Position numbers and translations under genes: made by a program. Under the pieces are notes generated by a model. That model was not told the DNA's origin. It searched no databases and saw nothing but the letters and a program-made list of their open reading frames with translations. From assembly GCF_023336895.1 (NCBI RefSeq), contig NZ_JAMBLT010000013.1:1-42148 (forward strand): a DNA stretch of 42,148 bases, read 5' to 3'. Source of the DNA: Parasutterella secunda (GTDB lineage: Bacteria; Pseudomonadota; Gammaproteobacteria; Burkholderiales; Burkholderiaceae_F). The number at the start of each line of letters is the position of its first letter. The first letter of the stretch is position 1. Positions 31,443 through 40,671 of the stretch are shown in pieces.

Positions 31443-31838
31443 TTTAAAACTCCTCAATTTTCGAAATGACGTGCAGAGTAAACTCTGGTCGGTAGATATT
31501 GTGTAAGAAGTTTTACTTAGATACAAGGTGGGAAAACACCTACATCAAGCACGAGTATTTAGAAAAAACAGGAGAAATCTCAAGATTGTGATGTAAGGTT
31601 TGAATATAAACGCAATACTGAAAACGTGAACGTGGGTCGTCGCATAGCGGTCGTTGGTTATGAATTCAGGTGCTAGCTGATATAAAAGCTTGGCTAAAAG
31701 ACCGTGAAATGATCTGAGTAGATCAATGTTTCGCAAGCTCAAATACATGAGTCATTGCTGTCAGAAAAATAACGAGCTGAGGCTCTTGGACAACTTGATC
31801 GACTATATCTTGGGTTGCATGGAGGTGCATAGAACGTT
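31443..31838. other. Intergenic region between ansB and rarD
   Basis: About 400 bp without a credible gene. It should contain the ansB promoter on the minus strand. AGGTG (31526-31530) and CACCT (31537-31541) form a small hairpin. Short open frames on both strands show no family likeness that I recognise. Confidence 0.4.
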
Positions 31839-32756
31839 TTAAGTCGCCCGCGTACGGCGATTGCCTAGAATATAGAGACCTACCGCACAGAGAATACAGC
31901 CTAGAGCAACGAACTCAGCCGTTGTCACCTGTTCTTTGAAGACAAAGAGCCCGAGCAGGAACGTTAAGACCGGACTTAAAAACTGAATGATGCCTAAAAC
32001 AGTCATGGGCAGTCTTTGGGCGGCAAAGGAAAAGAAAATCATAGGGACCGAGGTGACAATCCCCGTGCCCATCAGTGCCCAGCTGAGATGCCCGTTAAAC
32101 CCCTCTGCAAAATGCGTTAGGTAATAGCCTTGAGAACTTAAAAGGTAAGCCAAAGCAGGACCGACCATCAGAATGTGTTCAATCGCGACACTTTTAAGCG
32201 GCTCAATCACAATCTTTTTCTTTAAAGCTCCGTAGGTCGCCCAAGTAGAAGACACCAAGATAGCAATCCAGGGAAAGCGATCAAGACCGGTAATTAAAAC
32301 CGCAACGCCGATTGCGGCAAGAGCAATGGCGGCCATTCTGAGTTTTGAAATCTTTTCGGAAAACACCACAACACCGATTGCCATGGTCGCCAATGGGGTA
32401 AGAAAGGTGCCTAAGCTTAATTCCACTACCCGTTCGGCCGTGACGCCGACAATATTGACCAACCAATTGGCGGAAGCAAAAACGGTGGCCAACACCAAAA
32501 GCAATGTGTGATTTTCTTTAGGGGCGGTGAATAGATTTTTTAATAAACGAAGCGTTGATCCCAACTGATGTTTTACGATCAGAAGACCGATCACAAATAC
32601 TAAAGACCAAACAATACGGTGGGCAAGAATTTCTACATCATCGGCCTCAGTCAGTAACTTCCAATAAAGCGCAATCATCCCCCAAATGCAATAGGCACCG
32701 AGGGCGCTCAAAATCCCAAGTGTCAATCCTTTATTTTGTGAGTCGTTGGAAGTCAT
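31839..32756 (-). CDS. rarD: RarD-like EamA transporter
   Basis: A 305-residue protein with ten membrane segments in two EamA repeats. The start GILSALGAYCIWGMIALYWKLL, followed by EILAHRIVWSLVF, is typical of RarD (the family of the chloramphenicol-sensitive protein), and GIIQFLSPVLTFLLGLFVFKEQVTTAEFVALGCILCAVGLYIL matches its conserved end. The natural substrate of RarD is not firmly known. ATG 32756 is favoured over TTG 32768. Single gene. Confidence 0.9.
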   Translation of the reverse strand: MTSNDSQNKGLTLGILSALGAYCIWGMIALYWKLLTEADDVEILAHRIVWSLVFVIGLLIVKHQLGSTLRLLKNLFTAPKENHTLLLVLATVFASANWLVNIVGVTAERVVELSLGTFLTPLATMAIGVVVFSEKISKLRMAAIALAAIGVAVLITGLDRFPWIAILVSSTWATYGALKKKIVIEPLKSVAIEHILMVGPALAYLLSSQGYYLTHFAEGFNGHLSWALMGTGIVTSVPMIFFSFAAQRLPMTVLGIIQFLSPVLTFLLGLFVFKEQVTTAEFVALGCILCAVGLYILGNRRTRAT

Positions 32757-33124
32757 TAATCGAGCCAAAGTTGTTAAAAAACGCTTGCAGTCTACTCCAC
32801 TTTTATCAAGCGTGAATTTTCCTTTTAACCCGACCAGATTTTTCTGATTTAAGTCCTACATTTGTCGATTATTAGAAAACAGTCATTACTCGCTTTCTCT
32901 TAACTTATTCATTTTTATAAGCTTTTTGTTTTACCGCCAAAATCATCAAAAATGTCGACAAAAAGTTGTCTTTTGTTTTCATTTTTTCGTCTAAGTAAGA
33001 GTGCTTAACTTTTTGATCTCTTTGAAAAAATTCTTCTTGTCTGTGAAAGGAAAATCACCATAATTTAACGAAAAAGGAAAAGCAATTTTCCCAATGAATA
33101 AAACACTAGATACCGGAGTTCAAC
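32757..33124. other. Intergenic region between rarD and the amino-acid ABC operon
   Basis: Long AT-rich divergent control region. GACAA (32957-32961) and TTGTC (32966-32970) form a short perfect palindrome followed by T-rich sequence, a possible operator or weak terminator. No gene seen. The operon's promoter is expected here but no single box stands out. Confidence 0.4.
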
Positions 33125-33931
33125 ATGTCCTTTAAACACTTAATCGTTTCTGCTTCGATTGCTCTTGCTTGCGCTGGTTTTTCTTGCGGAGCGATGGCTG
33201 ACCAAACCACTTCCGCCAAAGAAGTGCCGACTTACACGGTCGGTACCGGTGCGACGTACCGTCCGTTTGAATTCCAAACCCCCAACAAAGAAATCGTGGG
33301 TTTTGATATTGACTTGATGAAAGAAATCGCCAAGGCCCAAGGCTTTAAGGTGGAATTCATTAACACGCTCTTTGGCGTGATTTTCGAATCCGTCAAAAAC
33401 GGTGACCGTGACATGATCATGAGCGGCATCACGATTACGCCGCAACGTCAGGAAGCGGTTGATTTCTCACTGCCCTATTTCGCCGCCCACCAATTGATTC
33501 TGACGCAAAAGAATTTGAAGATCAATTCGATCAACGATTTGAAGGGCAAGAACGTGTCCGTGGTGGCTAATTCCGCAGGCGACATTGCAGCCACCAAGGT
33601 TTTCGGTAAAGCCAGCAAGAACATTAAGCGCTTTGACAATACGCCGTTGGCTTTGGAAGAACTCTCCGCCGGTGGTGTTGACGCCGCGATCGGTGACGTC
33701 GGTGTCTTTGCTTACTACGCTGCTCAAAACCCGGATAAGCAATTCAATATGACTCGTGATCCGAGCTTTGAAGATCAATACTTCGGTATTGCCGTCCGTA
33801 AGGGCAACAAAGAATTGCTCGATCAAATCAACGCCGGTTTGAAGAAGACGATTGAATCGGGTGCCTATGCCAAGGTTTACAAGAAGTGGTTCGGTGAAAA
33901 CACCCCCGTTCCTCAATTGCCGATTAAGTAA
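33125..33931 (+). CDS. Polar amino-acid ABC transporter, periplasmic binding protein
   Basis: A 268-residue SBP_bac_3 protein with a Sec signal (MSFKHLIVSASIALACAGFSCGAMA). The fold markers are YTVGTGATYRPFEFQT, the signature GFDIDLMKEIAKAQGFKVEF and DMIMSGITITPQRQEAVDFSLPYF, ending VYKKWFGENTPVPQLPIK. It captures an amino acid in the periplasm and hands it to the permease encoded next. Codon use is strongly biased, fitting high expression. A terminator hairpin (33957-33991) lies between it and the permease gene and would leave the receptor in excess. Confidence 0.93.
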   Translation: MSFKHLIVSASIALACAGFSCGAMADQTTSAKEVPTYTVGTGATYRPFEFQTPNKEIVGFDIDLMKEIAKAQGFKVEFINTLFGVIFESVKNGDRDMIMSGITITPQRQEAVDFSLPYFAAHQLILTQKNLKINSINDLKGKNVSVVANSAGDIAATKVFGKASKNIKRFDNTPLALEELSAGGVDAAIGDVGVFAYYAAQNPDKQFNMTRDPSFEDQYFGIAVRKGNKELLDQINAGLKKTIESGAYAKVYKKWFGENTPVPQLPIK

Positions 33932-33956
33932 TTCATAAAAACGTTAAAGAAAAGTT

Positions 33957-33991
33957 CCCGACAGCGTTTATAAAAGCGTTGTCGGGTTTTT
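33957..33991 (+). terminator. Intra-operon terminator (partial stop) after the binding-protein gene
   Basis: Stem 33957-33969 with 33974-33986 (CCCGACA pairs with TGTCGGG, extended inward with two G-T pairs) and a T run to 33991. It lies between receptor and permease genes and likely allows some read-through. Confidence 0.75.
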
Positions 33992-34013
33992 CGGATAAAA
34001 GAGGTAAGAATAA

Positions 34014-34763
34014 ATGGGTGGTTTTCGTTTAGACGTATTGGCTGAGTACTGGCCGCTGTTCGTTGAAGGCGCAGAGATCACAATTGAACTCACCATCGGA
34101 TGTGTGTTTTTCGGCATTATTCTCGGGATGATTCTCGGCATGGCCCGTATGGCCAGTGCCCGGCATGATCCCTGGAAGACAATTCTTTATTACGGCGTTC
34201 GTTGGCCTGTGACCATTTGGGTGAGCTTTTTCCGCGGCACTCCCCTTTTCGTTCAGATTTTCTTGATGTATTTCGCCGTTTTACCGATCTTTATTCATCC
34301 GGTCGACGGCCTCATCATTGACGGAGCACTTGCTCGTGAGCTTCGCAGTGACTATGGTGCTTTTATCGCAGGCTTTTTTGCGATTACCTTAAATGCCGGC
34401 GCCTACATGAGTGAGGTTTTCCGTGCCGGTATTCAGTCGCTCGACAAAGGTCAAACGGAAGCCGCGCGATCCATCGGTATGACCTGGTGGCAAACAATGC
34501 GTCACATCATCATGCCGCAGGCCTTCCGTCGCATGCTGCCCGCTTTAGGTAATAACGCCATTGCCATTTTGAAGGACTCATCGCTCGTTTCTGCCATCGG
34601 TTTGACAGAATTGGCCTACGCAGCCCGTACCGTTGCCGGTGCTTCGGCACGTTACTGGGAACCGTATCTCACCATTTCTTTGATGTACTGGGTGATGACA
34701 TTGGGCTTGGCCTATCTCATCCGTGAAATGGAAAAGCGTTTGGGTAAAGGAGATGACAAATGA
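34014..34763 (+). CDS. Polar amino-acid ABC transporter, permease
   Basis: A 249-residue inner-membrane permease of the HisMQ/GlnP type with about five membrane segments. It has the ABC permease loop [32 protein letters not shown] and the preceding [16 protein letters not shown] typical of amino-acid transporters. AGAGGT precedes ATG 34014. Its stop overlaps the ATPase start by 4 bp (ATGA), so both are translated together. Only one permease gene is present, so it probably works as a homodimer. Confidence 0.93.
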   Translation: MGGFRLDVLAEYWPLFVEGAEITIELTIGCVFFGIILGMILGMARMASARHDPWKTILYYGVRWPVTIWVSFFRGTPLFVQIFLMYFAVLPIFIHPVDGLIIDGALARELRSDYGAFIAGFFAITLNAGAYMSEVFRAGIQSLDKGQTEAARSIGMTWWQTMRHIIMPQAFRRMLPALGNNAIAILKDSSLVSAIGLTELAYAARTVAGASARYWEPYLTISLMYWVMTLGLAYLIREMEKRLGKGDDK

Positions 34764-35497
34764 GTGATGAAGTGGTTGTTGAGATTCGCGATTTACATAA
34801 AAATTACGGACCGCTCGAAGTACTCAAAGGCATCGATCTTACGGTTCGTCGTGGGGAAAAAGTGGTTGTGTTGGGACCGTCAGGCTCCGGCAAGTCCACG
34901 ATGCTTCGCTGCATTAACGCCTTAGAAGATGCGGATTCGGGATCCATTAAAGTGGCTGGTCAAGAGATTACCGACCGCAAAATCAATATCAATAAGGTCC
35001 GTGAACATTTAGGGATGGTCTTTCAGCGCTTTAACCTCTGGCCGCACAAGACCGTCATTGAAAATGTGATGTTGGGCCAAATGGTGGTGAGCGGCAAATC
35101 GAAAGAAGCCGCTCAAAAACGCGCGCTTGAAACATTGGAGCGTGTGGGTTTGGCAGATAAAGCCGATCAATACCCGGTTCGCTTGTCAGGCGGTCAGCAA
35201 CAGCGCGTGGCCATTGCCCGAACGCTTGCGATGGACCCGAAGGTGATTTTATTTGACGAACCGACTTCGGCCCTTGATCCGGAATTGGTGGGTGAAGTGT
35301 TGGCTGTCATGAAAAGCCTTGCCGATGACGGCATGACGATGATCGTTGTCACTCACGAAATCACTTTTGCCCGTGAAGTGGCCGATCGCGTCATTTTCAT
35401 GGACGGTGGCGTCATTGTCGAGCAAGGCTCGCCTGAGGAAGTTTTGGTTAATCCGAAAGAAGCCCGTACACGTGCGTTCTTAAAACGCGTGCTCTGA
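34760..35497 (+). CDS. Polar amino-acid ABC transporter, ATPase
   Basis: A 245-residue ABC ATPase of the GlnQ/HisP type. Walker A is GPSGSGKST near residue 40, the Q-loop lies in [14 protein letters not shown], the signature is [12 protein letters not shown] and Walker B is [14 protein letters not shown]; the H-loop is [16 protein letters not shown]. It drives uptake through the permease whose gene it overlaps by 4 bp. A hairpin terminator follows at 35524. Confidence 0.95.
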   Translation: MSDEVVVEIRDLHKNYGPLEVLKGIDLTVRRGEKVVVLGPSGSGKSTMLRCINALEDADSGSIKVAGQEITDRKININKVREHLGMVFQRFNLWPHKTVIENVMLGQMVVSGKSKEAAQKRALETLERVGLADKADQYPVRLSGGQQQRVAIARTLAMDPKVILFDEPTSALDPELVGEVLAVMKSLADDGMTMIVVTHEITFAREVADRVIFMDGGVIVEQGSPEEVLVNPKEARTRAFLKRVL

Positions 35498-35523
35498 TTC
35501 TTTTTTCTGAATTTTTAAATTTG

Positions 35524-35558
35524 ATCCCCGCTTCATTTTGATGAAACGGGGATTTTTT
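35524..35558. terminator. Terminator of the amino-acid ABC operon
   Basis: ATCCCCG (35524-35530) pairs with CGGGGAT (35547-35553), and inside TTCAT pairs with ATGAA around TTTG; T run to 35558. It ends 5 bp before the stop of the convergent dpaL gene and may serve both. Confidence 0.8.
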
Positions 35559-35562
35559 CAAC

Positions 35563-36765
35563 TTAGTTCGAACAGTACGCGCCGTCCCAGACAATACGTC
35601 GGTAATTGGCCAGATCCGTGTCTCCTTCCGTGGAAATACAGACAATATTGGATTGAGCATTAATCCCTAAAGCATCTTTAATAGGACGGTTTTCCGGTTT
35701 GCGAAGAATTTCAGCCACTAAACCAAAGGTTGAAGCACCACTTTCTCCGGAAATAATTCGGGGATCATCCCCTAACGGTGCCCCTAATATCCGCATTCCA
35801 TTCGCGGCCACCAAATCGGGCATCGAAACAAAGAAATCCGCACAGTGCTTGAGCAGTCGCCAGGCTACGGTGCAGGGAATGCCGCAGCAAAGTCCGGCCA
35901 TAATAGACTGCAACTCGCCCTCGTAGGCATGGATTTCCCCGTCATCGGCACAGGCCGTTCGATAAAGGCAATCAGCGCCATGAGGTTCCACAATGGTGAT
36001 AATCGGACGATTTTCACCGTAGATGTTTGCAAAGAAAGCAGCAACGGCCGCAGCCATAGATCCGACACCGGCTTGAAGGAAAATGTGCGTCGGAGTAATG
36101 CCCTTTAGTTGCTCGACGATTTCAAGCCCCAAAGTCAAGTAACCTTGCATGATGCGGGTGGGGATATCTTCATAGCCATCCCATGCAGTATCTTGAACCA
36201 ACACACCGCCCGTCTGGCGAGCCACATTAGCGGCCATTTTGACCGTGTCATCGTATTCATATTCTGTGATGGAGGCGTTTGCTCCAAGTTTTTTAATATT
36301 CTCCAAGCGCTCTGCGGCGGTGCCCTTGGGCATCAGAACAATACTTTTGTGGCCCAAGGTCTTTGCACTCCATGCCACTCCCCTGCCATGATTGCCATCG
36401 GTGGCAGTCACAAAGGTTAATGTGCCGAGCCGCTTTTTGACATCCGGTGTGGTCATTTTCTCGTAAGTCATTTGACCAAGTGGCAACCCGAGACGCTCTG
36501 CTAAAAGTGTTGCCATGCAATAGGAGCTGCCTAACGCTTTAAAGGCATTGAGGCCAAAACGAAAACTTTCGTCCTTGACAAAAACATTTCCGACATCAAA
36601 CGATTGACTGAATTGCTTAAGTGCCCTGAGCGGTGTCTGACTATAACCGGGGATTGTTTGGTGGTATTGCCGTACGAATTCAGCCCAGCGTGTATTAAAA
36701 AGACCGATTTCCGGACAGATCGCCGAATGATTGGTAAGCGCCGCGAGTTTTATTGAGTTTGACAT
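35563..36765 (-). CDS. dpaL: Diaminopropionate ammonia-lyase (PLP enzyme)
   Basis: A 400-residue fold-type II PLP enzyme. The cofactor lysine is Lys76 in FVKDESFRFGLNAFKALGSSY, the PLP-contacting asparagine loop is TATDGNHGRGVAWSA and the phosphate-binding glycine loop lies in QAGVGSMAAA. The late motifs EGELQSIMAGLCCGIPC and SGESGASTFG are those of diaminopropionate ammonia-lyase (DpaL/YgeX), which turns 2,3-diaminopropionate into pyruvate and ammonia. In enterobacteria ygeX lies in a purine/amino-acid cluster; here it stands alone beside the amino-acid ABC operon, which may import its substrate (inference). Confidence 0.9.
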   Translation of the reverse strand: MSNSIKLAALTNHSAICPEIGLFNTRWAEFVRQYHQTIPGYSQTPLRALKQFSQSFDVGNVFVKDESFRFGLNAFKALGSSYCMATLLAERLGLPLGQMTYEKMTTPDVKKRLGTLTFVTATDGNHGRGVAWSAKTLGHKSIVLMPKGTAAERLENIKKLGANASITEYEYDDTVKMAANVARQTGGVLVQDTAWDGYEDIPTRIMQGYLTLGLEIVEQLKGITPTHIFLQAGVGSMAAAVAAFFANIYGENRPIITIVEPHGADCLYRTACADDGEIHAYEGELQSIMAGLCCGIPCTVAWRLLKHCADFFVSMPDLVAANGMRILGAPLGDDPRIISGESGASTFGLVAEILRKPENRPIKDALGINAQSNIVCISTEGDTDLANYRRIVWDGAYCSN

Positions 36766-36884
36766 CGTTAATCTCCGCTCATTATTTATTTGTCCATTAT
36801 GCGAGTGAGAAGTTTATTTCGTCAACGGCTCAGGAACATTTGTTAAAATAAAAATATAATTTCAATTTTTACCGAAAGTTAAAA

Positions 36885-38063
36885 ATGCCTATTGCAGCCC
36901 ATATTGTCCGATCGTTAACCGAAGTTTTGAAAAGGGAACGTGAAAGTCATAGTCTGTTTCTTATCAGCGGAATGCCCGGCGTCGGCAAGACCTCATTGGT
37001 CAAAGCGGTTTTCAGCGATCTGGCCTATGTGGATCTCAATGATATTTACCCAAGAAATCTCGCTCGAACCCAGCCGGCGGATTTTTTCTCGGTTTATGGC
37101 AAACGATTGATTGTCGATGGAATCGAAAAGGCGCCTGAATTGACGGACTTTTTGCCAACCGACGATTCTTCACAAATCGTGTTTGTCGGGTATTTGCCGA
37201 TAGAAAAGAAAAATCTGTTGATTGAATACGGTGGCTTAAAGTGCCACCGTGTGTTGCCTTTCTCACAAAGAGAGTACACTCAAAAAGAACCGTGTCTTTG
37301 GGGAAACGAAGCGATTGCGCTTCGCATCAGCTATCCGCAACCCGGCTTTTTTGATGTGATTCGAAACGGTTTTTTACCTCGCAGCGATTTGGCTCAATCA
37401 ACCTCCTCTTTTTATGAGTCTTGGCTGGCTGATTTTTTTGCCAATCATGTCCGAGATGTCCTTCATGCCTATAAAGACGCTCTCTTTTTCCGCTACATGA
37501 AGGTGTTGGCCGAGCACAATATGCAAGAGCTCAATCATTCCAAATACGCAAAAGAAGCCGGGATCAGTTATGCCACGGCTATCTATTGGACGGATTTTTT
37601 GCTCGATTGCGGTGTGCTTTTAGAAGTCCCCTCAATGAAACTCAAAGAGCGTCGGCAAGTGAAACGATCCAAATTGACCTATGCCGATAGCGGCCTTTTG
37701 ACCTTTCTTTTAGGTTGCTCTTCAGGTGAAGAGCTCTATGCGCACGCCAACTATTACGGCGTGCTTGCCGGTTTTACGGCTGCTGAAATCATCAAAAACT
37801 ATGCGACCAAAGGCGTTCGCGCACCGCTATTCTTTTATCGAGACACGGCTCGCAAGCACGTTGAGCTTGCCATAGAATCTTCAAACGGATGGCTTCCCAT
37901 TGCTTTTTTAAGCCAAAAAGCACCCTCAATGAAGGAAAGTATTCGCCACGGTGATGTGCTTATCAAAATCGGCGGAGCGTGCCAGGACATGCTTTTTGTA
38001 TCTGACGGTACACTCTCGGTTGAAACAACTTCTTACCCGATCGTTGCCGCTTCGTCACTTTAA
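36885..38063 (+). CDS. AAA ATPase of the DUF4143 type with altered Walker B
   Basis: A 392-residue protein. Walker A is intact (SGMPGVGKTS, Lys35-Thr36). Where the family has hhhhDE the sequence reads RLIVDGIEKAPEL: Asp78 is kept but the catalytic Glu is Gly79. A winged-helix segment (LNHSKYAKEAGISYATAIYWTDFLLDCGVLLEV) and a degenerate DUF4143 end follow. Identity to the ATPase at 3885-5087 is low and the nuclease-like core GxVDF is not evident. It may bind but not turn over ATP normally. Role unknown. Divergent from dpaL over 119 bp. Confidence 0.7.
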   Translation: MPIAAHIVRSLTEVLKRERESHSLFLISGMPGVGKTSLVKAVFSDLAYVDLNDIYPRNLARTQPADFFSVYGKRLIVDGIEKAPELTDFLPTDDSSQIVFVGYLPIEKKNLLIEYGGLKCHRVLPFSQREYTQKEPCLWGNEAIALRISYPQPGFFDVIRNGFLPRSDLAQSTSSFYESWLADFFANHVRDVLHAYKDALFFRYMKVLAEHNMQELNHSKYAKEAGISYATAIYWTDFLLDCGVLLEVPSMKLKERRQVKRSKLTYADSGLLTFLLGCSSGEELYAHANYYGVLAGFTAAEIIKNYATKGVRAPLFFYRDTARKHVELAIESSNGWLPIAFLSQKAPSMKESIRHGDVLIKIGGACQDMLFVSDGTLSVETTSYPIVAASSL

Positions 38064-38104
38064 TTCTCGGTACAATATCCTCGTTTGAAAAATAAGGAAT
38101 TGGT

Positions 38105-38509
38105 ATGCGTACATTGACCTTGATTGCTTCAGCTTTGACCGTTAGCCTGCTTGCTGGTTGCGCTTCATCCGAAAAATTTATTCCGGAGCGCAGCATGAAG
38201 CAATTAGACTCCTCGACTTTTGAGCTTCAACTGCAACAACCGTGGGTTGAACAAGAAGTGATTGTCCGCGACAACGCTCGCCAAGAAGCGATTGATTTTT
38301 GCGGTAAAAGAAATCAGGGCATGCAGCCCCTGCAGGCTGTGTCTCGTTCAGGACATCAAACAGGCAACGGCGCCAAGGTGACTTACACCTTCCGTTGTGT
38401 CGGTTATTTGGATGCGCCTAAGCAGGAATATCACCGTCTGGGTTTCTATACTGATGAAGAATCAAAGAAGGAAGCCATTGAACGCAGTCGTGAGGAATAC
38501 GGCTTCTAA
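38105..38509 (+). CDS. Predicted lipoprotein
   Basis: A 134-residue protein with lipobox SLLAGC (lipidated Cys19). The mature part is hydrophilic with two further cysteines (IDFCGKRNQG and YTFRCVGYL) that may form a disulfide, and a C-terminal charged helix (DEESKKEAIERSREEYGF). No family recognised. It follows the ATPase gene by 41 bp and has its own strong terminator. Confidence 0.75.
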   Translation: MRTLTLIASALTVSLLAGCASSEKFIPERSMKQLDSSTFELQLQQPWVEQEVIVRDNARQEAIDFCGKRNQGMQPLQAVSRSGHQTGNGAKVTYTFRCVGYLDAPKQEYHRLGFYTDEESKKEAIERSREEYGF

Positions 38510-38522
38510 AATCGGTTTCTAT

Positions 38523-38564
38523 AAAAAAGCCTTCCGCTTGAATTTTAACTCGGAAGGCTTTTTT
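38523..38564. terminator. Bidirectional terminator
   Basis: Perfect 14-bp stem AAAAAAGCCTTCCG (38523-38536) with CGGAAGGCTTTTTT (38551-38564), 14-nt loop. It sits between the convergent lipoprotein and DUF2569 genes. Confidence 0.88.
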
Positions 38565-38577
38565 GTCGGCTATGCCA

Positions 38578-39198
38578 TTATTTTTTTACTCTTTTAGCTT
38601 TTTCAGCCTTTTCTTCCCGTTCTTTTTGTGCTTTTTGAGCATCAGCCATTTCAATGGCCAAGTGCACATAAGAGTCAACGGCTTTGGTTCCGTAGGTACA
38701 GGCCACCCGCTTTGAAAATAAAAAGTAAAGCGTCCAAAGTGCTGCATAAAGGCATGAGCGAACCACCGTGGCGTTATCAACCGAAGCTCCGAAAAGCAGG
38801 CTCAAGAACATCAACGAGATCGGCCCCACCACCCACAAAATCACAATGGTTTGTTTGACAACATAGGCTTCGCGCTTGCGGGCAATTAACCAAAGGCAGT
38901 AAATGTACAAGCCGATGATGACGATGGAGGGAGAAAGGACCGCCCAATTCATGGCGCCGGCTTGGTTCATGACATTAACGGCGTTTATCGCGTCAATGGC
39001 TGTCAGAATGATGGAGAGAATAACCGTTGCCACAAAGACTAGGAGCCAGCCGTGCACGCCATGCGGAAAGTATGGAATGGGACGCGCGGATGGTTTGGTG
39101 CGCGCAATCGCATAAATAAAATAAGTTGGGCAAGCGGTCAGAATTCCTAAAATTCCGAGAACCATTAAAACTTCAAAGGTGAAAAATTGACTGAGCAT
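38578..39198 (-). CDS. DUF2569-like membrane protein
   Basis: A 206-residue protein with five likely membrane segments. PHGVHGWLLVFVATVILSIILTAIDAINAV is the conserved first part of DUF2569 (GxxGWLLL-like) and four helices follow, ending in a lysine/glutamate-rich coil (ADAQKAQKEREEKAEKAKRVKK). Function unknown. It lies 6 bp downstream of the CadR-like gene, so both are probably one transcript. Confidence 0.7.
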   Translation of the reverse strand: MLSQFFTFEVLMVLGILGILTACPTYFIYAIARTKPSARPIPYFPHGVHGWLLVFVATVILSIILTAIDAINAVNVMNQAGAMNWAVLSPSIVIIGLYIYCLWLIARKREAYVVKQTIVILWVVGPISLMFLSLLFGASVDNATVVRSCLYAALWTLYFLFSKRVACTYGTKAVDSYVHLAIEMADAQKAQKEREEKAEKAKRVKK

Positions 39199-39204
39199 GA
39201 TGAA

Positions 39205-39678
39205 TTAGAGATTGGTGTGTTTCGTTAAGTCCGTTTTCTTAACCGTTCGTTTGACTTTGAGGTTTTCACAATTGTGACAACAGGCGCCACTATTGAGCCC
39301 TTCTATAATGCCGCAGGGTTCGCCATTGGCGTGATTGCCGTGGCAACATAGGGACAATAGTCCCAAATGTTGGCGCAACTCTTTTAACGCATTGATTTGT
39401 TCATCAATCTTTTTCATGTGGCGGGAAATAATTTCCTGCACTTTGCAGGCCTCTTCATTGCGCCTGGCTCCAACATCACTTAAAAGCTTGATGTCTTCCA
39501 AACTCATATCGAGGCTTCGGCAGTGACGAATAAACTGCAGACGCTTAAGGTGACTTTCCGTGTAAGAACGGTAATTGTTCATCGAGCGGGCCGCTTTGGG
39601 GATAAGTCCCTCGTTTTCGTAAAAACGAATGGTCTCTACGGCCACGCCGGATAATTTGGACAGTTCTCCAATACGCAT
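39205..39678 (-). CDS. MerR-family heavy-metal regulator, CadR/PbrR-like
   Basis: A 157-residue regulator. The N-terminal MerR helix-turn-helix is MRIGELSKLSGVAVETIRFYENEGLIPKAARS. The metal-binding residues match CadR/PbrR: Cys78, Cys111 or Cys112, and Cys122. The C-terminus adds a second cluster, ACCHNCENLK (Cys133, Cys134, Cys137). An 8-3-8 palindrome lies upstream. No metal pump gene is nearby; the DUF2569 gene follows after 6 bp, so either that membrane protein or a distant gene is the target. Confidence 0.85.
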   Translation of the reverse strand: MRIGELSKLSGVAVETIRFYENEGLIPKAARSMNNYRSYTESHLKRLQFIRHCRSLDMSLEDIKLLSDVGARRNEEACKVQEIISRHMKKIDEQINALKELRQHLGLLSLCCHGNHANGEPCGIIEGLNSGACCHNCENLKVKRTVKKTDLTKHTNL

Positions 39679-39725
39679 GGTGCTTAATCGATGAGTAAAT
39701 TAAACAGTCCGAACTCTAACATAAA

Positions 39726-39744
39726 CCTTGTAATCTTTACAGGG
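39726..39744 (-). promoter_or_regulatory. CadR-type operator upstream of the MerR gene
   Basis: CCTTGTAA and TTACAGGG (39726-39733 and 39737-39744) form an inverted repeat with one mismatch and a 3-bp spacer, the 8-3-8 pattern of CadR/PbrR/ZntR sites. On the minus strand TATGTT follows as a possible -10, about 20 bp from TAAATC, a poor -35. Confidence 0.5.
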
Positions 39745-39853
39745 ATTTAATTGAATATCTAATAAATAATTGTTGTTTGATATTATTTCGATATTAATTT
39801 AATATCTAAATAAGTCCATCTGACTATAAATCAAACGGACTTAAAGATTATTT

Positions 39854-40639
39854 TCAGAACTCTAAGGTTTCAAGGTCTTGTGGAATAAATAACTTAGACA
39901 GTCCTTTATTTTTGGCAAAATCCGCTAACAATTTTCGATTAACTGTTGCGTGAGAAACACCCTCAACATGGGTTGCGATTACCTCCAATTGTGGAAAGTC
40001 GCTCATTAATGCCCATACATCATATTCGTTCATGATTAACGCATGACCTTTCGGAGCTTGGGCTCCAGCCGCATTGACAGCTATGACGTTCGGATTAAAG
40101 CGATTAATCGTATTAACTACACCTTGGTAATAAATGGTGTCACCCGCTAAATAGAATGTCTTGGGCTCATTTTTGCATTTAAAGATAAGACCGCACGCTT
40201 CATCGGTTAATTGAACAAGTTGGTAGAAATGTTCAGTAACCAAATCCCCTGAACCGTGATCACAAGGTGTCTTGTAGAGGCTTATTCCCTCGAATTCAAT
40301 CCCTTCTTCCTTTAAAACCCGAACGTCTGTAAAGCCGACTTCTCGACTGGCCTGTGCCTCTTTCTCATTTTTTGCAAAAAGCGGAATATCCTTCGGCAGA
40401 ATTCTCATTGCGACTTCATCGAAATGGTCAAAGTGCCAGTGTGTCACGATATAAGCGTCTACATCAAAAAGATCCTCCGGGCGGCATGGTAATTCAATGG
40501 TTGGGTTGCCTCGACCGCAAACCGGTGCATCCGGAACAATCGGATAGGTGTTGGCAGGGGCTAACATCGGATCAATTAGAAAGCGTTTTCCTCCAAAAGA
40601 GACAATAGAGGTAGCGCTGCGAATTTGTTGAAAAAGCAT
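39854..40639 (-). CDS. Metallo-beta-lactamase-fold hydrolase
   Basis: A 261-residue MBL-fold protein of the UlaG-like or L-ascorbate-lactonase-like branch. The metal motif is THWHFDHFD (His67, His69, Asp71, His72), with later ligands in YLAGDTIYY and near the end ATHVEGVSHATVNR. The start LFQQIRSATSIVSFGGKRFLIDPMLAP is typical of this group. The substrate is unknown. It is divergent from a MerR gene and its promoter has the stretched 19-bp spacer of MerR-activated genes, so it is very probably induced by that regulator's signal. Confidence 0.85.
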   Translation of the reverse strand: MLFQQIRSATSIVSFGGKRFLIDPMLAPANTYPIVPDAPVCGRGNPTIELPCRPEDLFDVDAYIVTHWHFDHFDEVAMRILPKDIPLFAKNEKEAQASREVGFTDVRVLKEEGIEFEGISLYKTPCDHGSGDLVTEHFYQLVQLTDEACGLIFKCKNEPKTFYLAGDTIYYQGVVNTINRFNPNVIAVNAAGAQAPKGHALIMNEYDVWALMSDFPQLEVIATHVEGVSHATVNRKLLADFAKNKGLSKLFIPQDLETLEF

Positions 40640-40671
40640 TTCATCCTCTTTTTTTCATAAAAGATGAGGAA

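Noticed and set aside
31545-31748. Minus-strand 67-codon frame between ansB and rarD
   Set aside because: No ribosome binding site, no recognised domain; a possible transposase likeness could not be supported.
32957-32970. GACAA-AAAG-TTGTC hairpin as terminator or ArgR site
   Set aside because: Only 5 bp of stem and no match to a known operator; it is mentioned in the intergenic entry but not called.
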